From Epiperipatus broadwayi (lineage: Eukaryota > Onychophora > Udeonychophora > Euonychophora > Peripatidae), in the NCBI GenBank assembly GCA_028023455.1, contig JAQFVV010000142.1, positions 107,501 to 171,500 of the forward strand: a stretch of 64,000 nucleotides of DNA, in the 5' to 3' direction. The first letter of the stretch is position 1; every line of letters starts with the position of its first letter. This document shows positions 11,209-21,507 of this stretch, piece after piece. The position numbers and the translations under genes are program-made. The notes beneath the pieces are model-generated. The model searched no databases. It was not told where the DNA came from and saw nothing but the letters and a program-made list of their open reading frames with translations.

Positions 11209-13237
11209 TTGTGACCTTTTATTTAGGTCCCTGTAGTTAAATAATCCAAAATTTTAAATGATATATCTGGTGTTAAAATTTTACAAAAGTGGCTTTCAAT
11301 AAAGATTGTTTTGAATGCACTAGGAAATTTGCATTGAGTGGAGATAAGATTTCAAACCCAGTCTAGGCTCTGACTAGACTAAAATAACAATTTAAAAGTA
11401 TTATTATTTGGTAGATAAATACATGGCTATTTTATTAGTTTTGAATAGCAATTGAAAGAAATAAACAATTAAATCAAATGTATAAATCTTGTAAAATAAA
11501 TCATTATAGTAAATTATTTAAGCATATTTTTTTAGTACTAAACACAAAGCTGTCTTAAATAATAATGGATAGTTATTAAAAATGAAGCCAGAGGGGGTAA
11601 TACTAATTATGCATATCAAAATCATTGGCTAATTCACTCCCAGAGTGCAATATAATAAAAGCTATATATGTTTTAACAAAGCTGTAGGGGGGTGGACTAA
11701 TTAAGAAAACAAGAACTAAGTAACTACAGAATTCCAGTCTGATCTCAAATAAAGAAAAAAAAATTAAAAATCATAAAATTCTGAAATATAATTGAATGGA
11801 ATTATAATCTCTTGCTATCTAAAAATGTCTGAATAGGAAATCTCAAAACCTTGCAGTCATTGAAACACCATTCTTCTATTGATTGATAATTCTAAGAAGT
11901 TATACAGAAGGAAAGATGGAAACCTTATGCATCTTAACTGTTTCTCATAAATCTTATTTTAAACTCAGGAAATTTCAAGAAGAAGTAAGCTTTTACTCTT
12001 ATATTATTTATACATTTAAAATTTCTTCTTTAAAAATAACACACAAATTATTTATAAGTGGACTAAAAAGTTGATAATGTTTATATTTTCACACCATTAG
12101 AAAATGTAGAGCAAAACAGATGTTCGTTTGAAAATCATAATTGTAAGAAAATAAATTTAAAATAGTTTTAAAAAGAAATTTCAGAAGATATTAGAAATAA
12201 AAGTAAAAGTCATTTTATATCATATAATGTTAATAAAGTTTAACAAATAATTGCGTGATTTTATTCTCAATTCTCATCTGCCTATTTTCATCGCATCAAC
12301 TTTGTGTAATGTTAAAAAGTTAAATGATTACAGATTCATTAAAATGTTGAAAATGTCATAGTGATAATTGAATAAATTCGTTCTAATATTAAGAATCACA
12401 TCATACTTTACCAATAAGAATGGAATTAAATAAATAATTACTTGTAAATTTTTATTAAGAAATATTGTTGTTATAATAATGTTTACAATGTTGGAATATA
12501 CTCCGGCTGTTTAAATATTGCTACACATATATGGATTGCCGTGCTGAGAGGAATAAAATTCACAAAGATGTTTTAAAAGAAAAAGGAAAGATAAATATAC
12601 TAAGTAATAAAAATTCCACTAATTTTTCAAGGAAAAATTATCTTGATTTAAACGTAAATAAATGATTCTTGTTATACTTCATTTGAAACACTTACAGAAT
12701 AAATCAATAAAGAATTTAATAAGTTTGTTTTGAAGTTTATTTTGAATTATCTAGAGCAAAGTAGATAACTTTATTTAATTTTTTAAAAATCTGCTACAAT
12801 TGGAAACATGAATGTTAATTGCCTGATTAATTATCGTTATGGAAACAATTAAATAATTTCTGCTTTTGAATAAGTGTTGAATATTGTTTTATTATACATC
12901 CAACAGGATAATGAAATATATATGTTTAGTCTGGAATGATTGCTCATTCTAATAACCATTTATATTATTCTAACTCATCAGGATAAATAACTTGGAACAG
13001 GGTATAAAATTTAATGGATAAAAATGTGCTTTTATTTTCTTTATCATTGCTGTGTTATTACTTACGTAATGTGTTACTTGGAAATTTTGTTTTTAAAACA
13101 TATGTGTTTTGCTGTGGCATGAAACATAGATATATATATATATTAAGTTCAAGAAAAAATGTGTAAAATATATATCTATTTTATGTATGTTTTTTTTTCT
13201 TAGTTAAGAGAAAACCGGAAAATATATATATCATTTA
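11209..13237. other. AT-rich DNA, no gene recognised
   Basis: Begins with TGTGACC directly after a (TA)n run, similar to other TG-type element ends in the window, but no partner end was found. The rest shows no supported gene. Confidence 0.4.
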
Positions 13238-13387
13238 TTTAAATATTTAAAAACCAGGCACTCTTCACAAACCTGGGAGCTTAATTGTAAGTATAGAGGA
13301 TTTGAACTCAGATTTTCAAGCACCCTTCAACTATCCACACTATCTCATACAACTGATACACATGACCACACACATGCAGAAAGAATA

Positions 13388-13448
13388 AATAATCACCAAT
13401 ATACGTATTTCATGCTAAACCAGAATTCATCAGTTGGTCCAGATTATC
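13388..13448 (-). ncRNA. Type I hammerhead ribozyme, family B
   Basis: On the - strand: GATAATC, CAG, ACCAA, CTGATGA, stem II ATTCT-GGTTT-AGCAT (one mismatch), GAAA, short stem III around TACGTA, then TTGGT and GATTATT. ACCAA pairs with TTGGT, and GATAATC with GATTATT (one wobble), forming a two-part stem I. Predicted cleavage is after the A preceding TTGGT. Confidence 0.75.
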
Positions 13449-13874
13449 ATCTCCCACACACATATATATAATCGGTGCTCAATTTATATTAAGTTAGCAA
13501 ATCTTCATACTTTAATGGACAGACTTCAATTCACTCCAACCTCCAACTTTTCAGCCATCCATATCATTGAAAATCTGATGATGAAAACTCAAATCCCATG
13601 CTGATGCTAATATTATTGCCATGCCCATGTTGACCTGAAGTCACTCTGACCCCTCATGTATAGGACCGTATCCACTTAAATACATATAAGAGAGATGGAC
13701 AGGATACAAGCTTGATATGTAAATATTTGAAAACCAGGCACTCTTCACAAACCTGGGAGCTTAATTGTAAGTATAGAGGATTTGAACTCAGATTTTCAAG
13801 CACCCTTCAACTATCCACACTATCTCATACAACTGATACACATGACCACACACATGCAGAAAGAATAAATGATC

Positions 13875-13918
13875 ACCAATATACGTATTTCATGCTAAAC
13901 CAGCATTCATCAGTTGGT
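13875..13918 (-). ncRNA. Hammerhead ribozyme, family B, stem I shortened by palindrome junction
   Basis: The - strand has intact CTGATGA and GAAA cores, perfect stem II ATGCT/AGCAT with GGTTT loop, and ACCAA/TTGGT. The outer half of stem I is lost because the head-to-head junction lies immediately beyond (13919..13921). The inverted copy resumes with TATATTGGT, four bases upstream of the predicted cleavage site. Confidence 0.7.
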
Positions 13919-14355
13919 ATATTGTATATTGGTGATTATTTATTCTTTTGCATGTGTGTAGTCATGTGTATCAGTTGTATGAGATAGTGGGATAGTTGAA
14001 GGGTGCTTGAAAATCTGAGTTCAAATCCTCTATACTTACAATTAAAGCTCCCAGGTTTGCGAAGAGTGCCTGGTTTTCAAATATTTACATATCAAGCTTG
14101 TTTCCTGTCCATCCCTCTTATATGTATTTAAGTGAATACAGTCCTATACATGAGGGGTCAGAGTGACTTCAGGTCAACATGGGCATGGCAATAATATTAG
14201 CATCAGCATGGGATTTGAGTTTTCATCATCAGATTTTCAATGATATGGATGGCTGAAAAGTTGGAGGTTGAAGTGGATTGAAGCCTGTCCATTAAGTATG
14301 AAGATTTGCTAACTTAATATAAATTAAGCACTGATTATATATATGTGTGGGAGAT

Positions 14356-14416
14356 GATAATCCAGACCAACTGATGAATGCTGGTTTAGCATGAAATACA
14401 TATATTGGTGATTATT
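14356..14416 (+). ncRNA. Type I hammerhead ribozyme, family B, best copy
   Basis: GATAATC 14356..14362, ACCAA 14366..14370, CTGATGA 14371..14377, stem II ATGCT 14378..14382 with AGCAT 14388..14392 (loop GGTTT), GAA 14393..14395, A15.1 at 14396 pairing with T 14403 around a short stem III, TTGGT 14405..14409, GATTATT 14410..14416. All core positions known to be required (C3 U4 G5 A6 U7 G8 A9, G12 A13 A14, A15.1-U16.1, H17) are present. Predicted cleavage follows A14404. Confidence 0.8.
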
Positions 14417-15264
14417 TATTCTTTCTGCATGTGTGTGGTCATGTGTATCAGTTGTATGAGATAGTGTGGATAGTTGAAGGGTGCTTGAAAATCTGAGTTC
14501 AAATTCTCTATACTTATATCATTTATTTAGAGAGAGTGATAAAAAAATATTTACTTCTCTCATAGTCTAAAACTAATTTTAAGGTATATTAAAAAAAGGT
14601 AAATGTACAGACATTTTATCAAAAAAGATATACATTGGCATGACTGAATTATTTTCTGATATAAAAGAAAATTTGATATAAACCTTTTTCATTTTGTAAT
14701 TTGCTATAGAAGTGAACGTGTCCACTTTGAATACAAATACAAGTTTGATCTTTATTGTTTAAATCTGTTGTGCTCTCTTTAATAAAAATATAATTGCCAT
14801 TCTAAAATGATTAACGATTATTGGACATGGGTATTTTGGTTTGGCTGTTGATCCATTAATGGTTTTACATTATAAAAGGGACTATGTAGATTTTCACTGT
14901 TAGTGTTGGTATTGTTTTGTCTTGCTATGATATTGAGAATGACTAGTGACAGTTTTTAGTTAATAGGATGTTCCAATTAAATGGCATCCAATATATTAAT
15001 ATTTATATGGAGCATAGGTTGATGGAGTGTCACCTATGGCTAATTTCATGAGAGAAAAGATGGGTAGAAACTGAGTAGGAATTAATGCTCATTAGTATAA
15101 GTAATCCTAAAAAAAAGGATATCTATGGTTTGAATTTTAGTCTTTTCATGGTGAGGCAAGGCCCACACACATGCATATACCCATTAAGAGGTAGTAGAAT
15201 CAACCAGATGATTACACAACTGTCACACTGTTTTTATAAAGTCTCCCATCTTAGTGTTAAATTC

Positions 15265-15326
15265 CTCATGATAATATAGAGATAGTTGTTCCACCCTCAT
15301 GATAATATAGAGATAGTTGTTCCACC
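15265..15326. repeat. 31-bp tandem duplication
   Basis: Two identical adjacent copies of a 31-bp unit starting CTCATGATAATATAG and ending GTTGTTCCACC. Typical of a recent slippage or repair event. Confidence 0.9.
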
Positions 15327-16929
15327 ATGTATGGTGAAGTATATTAGGTCCAAATCATAAAGCAAGTATAGAATAATATTAAATTTAGGAATACTCATCT
15401 AGCATAGTGTTTTCTTAATCAAAATAGTGTTTATGATGTTGTGGGATCATCATCAGTTGTTGACAGACCAAACCAGAATCTATTAATGATGGTAGAAAAT
15501 TTTAAATGTAAAAGTAAGAGACGCACATTGGCAGAATGGATTCATTTTCATCAAATAATGATGTGACAATAGAATTGTAAGATCAGTTACATATTTAAGG
15601 GTTGAGCTATGGACATAGGTAATGCTTAATGAAATCTATGTGTATTTGACTTTTAATGTCTGGTCTTCATTTAATGCACTAAACGTATTCAATTCAAAGT
15701 TAAATAAGTTAGTAATTGCACAGAATATAATAATTGCCCTTATCATATTCTGATAAAAGCAAGGGTTTTAAGAGAATGCAATATTTTTGGAATTTTGTCT
15801 GAATTCTAAATTTATACTTGGTGCATATCCTAAAGTTCCAGAAATACTGCTAGTTTTGTAATTTAAGTGCTAATCAGCATAAATAAATTTTAGTAATTTA
15901 TTCTTAAAAATATGCCAAAGAGTAACAATGATATTTTGAATATTATTTTCTAAGCAGGTTGTATCATTTGCTGAGTATATGGTCAAGGAGATAATAAGTA
16001 TTTGTCTCATCCATAAATTATTTTACTAGATTAGTTTTATTTCATGCCACATCTGTGAATTAAAAATTTGTACATATTGTAAATAAAGTTTGTTGTATCT
16101 AAAATTTTATTTAGTTGCATGTAGTCTTATTGCTAATTACCACATATATACACTATTATTGTTATTGCTATCAACCTATCAGAAGATAAATTTGAAACCA
16201 TCATCAACCAATATAGCACTATTAACTATATTACGCTATATCATAATAATTTTGATAAGTCTTGTAATTTATTGGTACATCTAATGCATCATCACACAAT
16301 AATTAAAATGTTAATAACTTAAAGTACAGATTGTTTTAAGTAATATATTAAACACTAAACATGATATTGATTTAATTGAGTTAGTTAAATCCATAAAGCT
16401 ATTATTCACTGATCTTGATCACATGGTTTATAACAAGTTGAGAAAGGGAATTTGGTAAGTTATTGTATTTATTTATTAAAAAGTCACTCCTAGTCATAAA
16501 TTTTAAAGTTTATGTTAGTTATGAAATTATGAGTAACTGTTAAATATAGTTCTTAATTTGAGTTTATATTGAGAGCTGTTTTGTGCATTATGTTTGGGTA
16601 GTGGTGATATCCCTCTTACTGACCCAAATATATGTTGTATAACAATTTATAGTGTTTGAACCCTGAGAAGAATTAATTGGTAAGTTTCAAGATGGAATTT
16701 GAATTTATAGTAAATTTTATTGCTAGTCAATTATTATAGTTGGACTTGAAAATATATTATTTTCACTGTTTTATGAAAGTTAACCAAACTTTAAGGTAAA
16801 TTAGTTATTTTGGACTCAAATGTATAATTTGTTTTAACTTCAGGATAAATATTCTGGTTGTGTCAAGCTTGAAATCCCCAGTGTTATTTAACTTATCTTT
16901 TTACTATTAATACCATATTAGTTCATAGT

Positions 16930-17270
16930 TTAAGATTTCAGTCTCCATCATTAACAGTATTCTTCCATTTCATCTTGATCAATTCTTTTATTTATTCATT
17001 CTCATTTGACATTAATTCATCATCATAATTGATTAATCATACATTAACTGTTATTCTTTCTTCACCTTAACTATTCATTAACTCTTAGTCTATCATCATC
17101 TTAATCAGTCATTATTCCCATACATCTTCAGTCTTTTCTCTTCATTCTTAGACTCATTTCATTCCACTATTTAGTTATCACTTTTTTCTATCATCCATTT
17201 AGTCATCTACATCATAATTTACTTATCATTTCATTTATAAGTTTAATTTCACAATCATTCCAGACATAAT
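16930..17270. repeat. G-poor TCAT-rich degenerate simple sequence
   Basis: For about 340 bases the + strand is made of T, C and A with very few G, with recurring TCATC, CATT and TTCATT. This looks like a decayed simple repeat. Confidence 0.5.
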
Positions 17271-17695
17271 TATTAGTTATTTATTAGTTTGCTGAATATC
17301 AAATTTAACTCATCTCATTTTTGTTTATGTGGATTTCAAAGCTGGGTTGACCAGAAGCTATTATCTTGATTAATCACCTCTTGATCTTCTTCAGATCTAT
17401 AGTTTCATGCTAGTTTTATGCAATACAGAAATCATTTTGTTAGTTTTACATTTTTGTTTCTTTATGCTTATATTTTTGATAAGGATAGTATAATAGGTTG
17501 CATAGAGAATTTAGTCACTAAAACATGCGGCATGATTTGTTGGTAACCAGTTAAACCAGTTAGAAAGTTACAGTTGAGATTATGGCGCAAAGTAGTGGCT
17601 TGATTAATTGATTAAAGATGTAGCTAAGTTATATGGGATTATGGCACCTAGAAATGGGTGGGCTAAGCTATCCAATGATCAGAAGGAAGGTTACA

Positions 17696-17706
17696 ATATA
17701 TATATA

Positions 17707-17762
<56 letters not shown>
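17696..17762. repeat. (TA)n microsatellite
   Basis: Continuous TA dinucleotides with one CT interruption near the start. It follows a GGTTACA element end. Confidence 0.95.
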
Positions 17763-17766
<4 letters not shown>

Positions 17767-19092
17767 CAAAATTGAAGTGGAATGTTAGCTACATTTTGTG
17801 AAGATGATTGAGTTTTTTATGTTATAGAATAACTAAATGAATTAACTTAAAAATTATATGCCGGTAGTTGATTTTTTATGTTTAGAATAAATGAATGAAT
17901 ATAATTAAAGATGATATTTGATGTTTTACTAATTTATTTAAGGGTTAATAAATTTGATTTTATTGAATTCTGTCTTTGGAACTATTTTCTGTAAGAATAT
18001 TTTAATATACAAATCTGCTTTGTAATTTATTCATATTATCTTTGTTTCTGTATTTATAAATAAATGTTACTACTGTACTGATGCTCTATATTAGCTACAT
18101 TTTTAAAGGTACTTACGACAATATTTATTTTTTTAAATAATTTGAAGCATAATTTAGCATCTTCAAATTTATAAAATCTTTTTAATTTATATTTTTCCGA
18201 ATCTGCTATTAAATAAAGCAAATTATATTATACAATAAACAATTCTTACTTCCTCCACAACTCTGTAATAAAAATATTAAATATCTGTTTCAATAATTTT
18301 GCTAGCATATATCCTTTGAGTATGTCCAAAAATAACTATAACCATTCTCTGATTTAAGTTAAGAATTCAAAATATTCTGAATACGTAGATGAGTCCATGA
18401 AACCAACCATTGTATATAATTCACTTAGATTTAATTCAATTATTTACCTTTTTTTTTTGGCTATGACATGACAATGCTAATAACTTGTTCTATATGTTTT
18501 TAGTCTTATTCCATGATCTGCCTCTAACAATAAGTTAATTTAGTTTATTTTCATGAACAATGCTATCCTTCTGTTATCAAGAGTTATATTATTAAGAGTA
18601 TACCGTTTACATTTATAATAAAGCAGTTATAACCTCGACAATATGCGTATAACATGCGATAGTAGGGACTTCTACAGGTGTTATACGCATATTGTCGAGG
18701 TTATAGCCTCAGTAAATATTACTTACCTAATCAATGTGCGTTTAATAAATTTATAATTACAACTTTAATTAAAGCAGTTTGTAAATTTTTAATATCTCCT
18801 GAATTAATAGAGATAATATTAAAAAAATGTTTTTCTTTGTTTTAATGTTATTACTTTTGCAAATGGATATCGTCCTCAATTTGTGACTTAATTTTAGTAT
18901 ATTGAAAACTTTAATCATATATTTAACATAATTTATCTTAAAGAGTGCATTTTAAAGTAATTTTTATTGAATGGAGTTATGGTTTTTATTTTAAATAGTT
19001 TTTAATCTTCTCATATTATGTAAAGAAAGTATTATAATGTAATTGTTTTTATTATATCAGCTTGTTATCATTTTACTTTTCGATAAATAATT
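17763..19092. other. AT-rich DNA with one hairpin, no gene recognised
   Basis: No supported gene. The hairpin at 18628..18705 is listed separately. Confidence 0.5.
18628..18705. repeat. Perfect 26-bp inverted repeat with 26-nt loop
   Basis: Left arm 18628..18653 and right arm 18680..18705 are exact reverse complements (arm begins TATAACCTCGAC and ends GCGTATAAC). The loop contains GCGATAGTAGGGACTTCTAC. A related copy at 39103..39170 has the same loop but opposite flanks. Possibly a small hairpin transposon or the end of a larger one. Confidence 0.8.
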
Positions 19093-19192
19093 TTAAGTAT
19101 AGAGATTTGGACTCAGATTGTCAAGCACCCAACATCTATCCACACTATCTCATACAACTGATGCACACGACCACACACATGAAGAAAAGATA

Positions 19193-19253
19193 AATAATCA
19201 CTAATATACATATTTTGTGCTAAAACAGCACTCATCAGTTGGTCCAGATTATC
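19193..19253 (-). ncRNA. Hammerhead ribozyme remnant, family B, core-mutated
   Basis: On the - strand: GATAATC, ACCAA, CTGATGA, stem II GTGCT/AGCAC, then AAAA in place of GAAA, and TTAGT instead of TTGGT. The conserved G12 is replaced, so it is predicted inactive, although stem II pairing is kept. Confidence 0.6.
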
Positions 19254-19527
19254 ATCTCCCACATATATATATATAATCAGTGCTCAGTTTATATTAAGAT
19301 AGCAAATCTTCATACTTTAATGGACAGGGGTCAGAGTGACTTCAGTCAACATGGGCATGGCAATAATATTGGCATCAGCATGGGATTTGGTTTTCATAAT
19401 CAGATTTTCAATGGCATGGATGGCTGAAAAGTTGGAGTTTGAAGTAGATTGAAGCCTGTCCATTAAAGTATAAAGATTAGCTATCTTAATATAAACTGAG
19501 CACTGATTATATATATGTGTAGGAGAT

Positions 19528-19588
19528 GATAATCTGGACCAACTGATGAGTGCTGGTTTAGCACAAAATACGTTTATTAGCGATTATT
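19528..19588 (+). ncRNA. Hammerhead ribozyme remnant, family B, core-mutated
   Basis: GATAATC 19528..19534, CTGATGA 19543..19549, stem II GTGCT 19550..19554 with AGCAC 19560..19564, then AAAA from 19565, GATTATT 19582..19588. Same G12-to-A change as the opposite arm; the 3' stem I half reads TTAGC. Predicted inactive. Confidence 0.6.
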
Positions 19589-19735
19589 TATTTTTTCTAC
19601 ATGTGTGTGGTCATATGTATCAGTTGTATGAGATAGTGTGGATAGACGTTGGGTGCTTGAAAATCTGAGTTCAAATCCCCTATACTTACAATTAAGCTCC
19701 AGGTTTGTGATGAGTGCCTGGTTTTCAGATAAATA

Positions 19736-21469
19736 GTTTTGCAAGTATAAATCTCACATTAGTATTTTTGCATTTACTAATATTATTTCAGCCATCTGAG
19801 ACAGAATTAAAAATACTGTATTTATCTTACGTCTTTGACATTGATTTTAATCGTTTATTATTTCCATTATAGTTTTTCAATTTATTCTTTTTCATATTTT
19901 TAACACCATCAGCTTTCTTGTTTGGGAGGGGGGGGTGTATTATACTAAATCGATGTCACCTTATATTAACACATTTAGTAATTACCTTCCTTTATTAATT
20001 CTATTATTTTGTCTAGAATGTTTTATAATTGTTCTGTTAGAGCTTTTTAAATCCTATTTTAATTTATGATCAAAGTTTTTTTTTTTTTACTGCAAAATAA
20101 ATGATGTATGTTATCAAATAAACCCAAAGTGTTTATCAATTATAGTAATGAATGTCTTCCAATAAATTTTTAATAAAGGTTCAACATGTATCATTTAGTT
20201 TTTTCAATTTTATTTTCATAAAATTCATTTATTTTATCAGTTATAAATCATTCCGTAAAAAAATAAGCTCAAGTTACTTATAACTAATATCTGAATGACC
20301 TTAAATATGATCAATTCAGCAATTACGCCTGTTTTTCTAACTACTGTACCAAAACTTTATAAACATTTTTCTTTCTAACAGTTTTTTTTATTTACTTAAA
20401 TTTATTGGCCTATTTAATATGATTTTACTTCGGTATGCTTCTTAAAGAGATCTAAAATATTTTGCAATAAAAAGTTAATAGACAAGAAATGATAATTTAT
20501 ATCGAAGTATTCTAGTTACGTCTGAACAAGCAAAACTGATTAAAGTGTAAAACTGATTTACAGGCAAATTTTTAATTGTTTTTTAATCATGCTCAATATG
20601 CTGCACTATAAATATCATAAACATGCATCATGCATCTTTTATTTGCATTTTTCATTTATATCACGCTGTTCAAGATAATGGTTTAAAATTTTAACAATTC
20701 TAAGCATACTTTTTAATCTGGCAACTACAAGCCTGATATCGGGATAGTAACTATATATATGTTAGTGATAACAATGCCAATAAATTGAATATCTTTTTAC
20801 TTGTTTGATTACTCAAGCTTACATAGATATCTTTTATCTACATAATAAATTAAATGCAAGACAATAGAGGTCACTGTATTAGTTTTTACTATTTCTGTCT
20901 TTATTTATGACTATCATTAGTAATAGAAACCATTTGTTTCGAAATAATGCTAATCAGTATTTTTGATTGTAACAAATGTACTTGTATTTTACTCCAATAT
21001 CTAATATAAATAAAAGGCAGTCCATCTTTTTTTCAATAACTTTTTACATAATAGGTGGTTTGTTAGAAATTCTGAGGGCGCAATATATATTAAATTCTAA
21101 CATCCTAGTTAAGATCTTTTGAAAATTCCCTATTTTTCTTTTGTTCTTCTTTAATATTTTTCTAAGGAAAATGAGATATTTAAAAACTATTTATATATTT
21201 TTAAAATCTTTGTAAAGTATTTAGAAATCGCTTAATATATATATATTAGTTATTATTTTTACTAGTACATACATTTTTTACAAGTTAATTTTTAAAATTT
21301 GTGATTTTACAATTGTTATTTTTATCTTTTTATAAACCTACTACGATTATAACAGAGTATTTTGTTGTCAAATATAGTAAGTTCTTTATAAGTATACATT
21401 TTTCAAACATAAAACTTTTTTAAGTTTTTAATTTAAAAAATTCACATCAGTCTATTTAATTATTATCAC
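19736..21469. other. AT-rich DNA upstream of the DUF229 gene
   Basis: Probably contains the first intron, the 5' UTR exon and promoter of the gene at 21508, but I cannot place them. Confidence 0.4.
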
Positions 21470-21502
21470 TGTCTTTTACTATTATTATTTTTTCTTTTGT
21501 AG
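21470..21502 (+). promoter_or_regulatory. 3' splice site before the DUF229 coding exon
   Basis: A T/C-rich tract (GTCTTTTACTATTATTA..., TTTTTTCTTTTG) ends in TAG at 21500..21502, only five bases before the ATG. This strongly suggests that a 5' UTR exon lies upstream and that the whole coding sequence is in one exon. Confidence 0.7.
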
Positions 21503-21507
21503 GCAAA

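Larger units (their letters stand above)
13238..14520. mobile_element. Family B hammerhead repeat, tandem and head-to-head
   Basis: A 480-bp unit starts at 13238 (AAACCAGGCA ends at 13260 and recurs ending at 13740). A second partial copy runs 13721..13918. From 13922 to 14520 the sequence is the near-identical reverse complement, giving a palindrome with arms of about 600-660 bp and almost no spacer. Each unit contains one hammerhead-type sequence. There is no open frame of note. One ribozyme per tandem monomer is the organisation of retrozymes and of PLE pseudo-LTR arrays. The high arm identity suggests recent formation or gene conversion. Confidence 0.8.
14521..17695. other. AT-rich DNA, no gene recognised
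   Basis: No recognisable frame. It holds a small tandem duplication (15265..15326) and a G-poor stretch (16930..17270). The right edge reads GGTTACA directly before (TA)n at 17696, i.e. TGTAACC on the - strand, another TG-type element end whose partner was not found. Confidence 0.45.
19093..19735. mobile_element. Family B hammerhead element, foldback form
   Basis: Left arm 19093..19330 and right arm about 19440..19735 are inverted copies. The segment between (about 19330..19440) is present once. Each arm has a hammerhead with the variant stem II GTGCT/AGCAC. Both arms have AAAA where the core GAAA should be. No coding frame is evident. Confidence 0.75.

Noticed and set aside
13571-13600. CTGATGATGAAAAC inside family B as another hammerhead
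   Set aside because: There is no room for stem II between CTGATGA and GAAA, and no stem I pairing.
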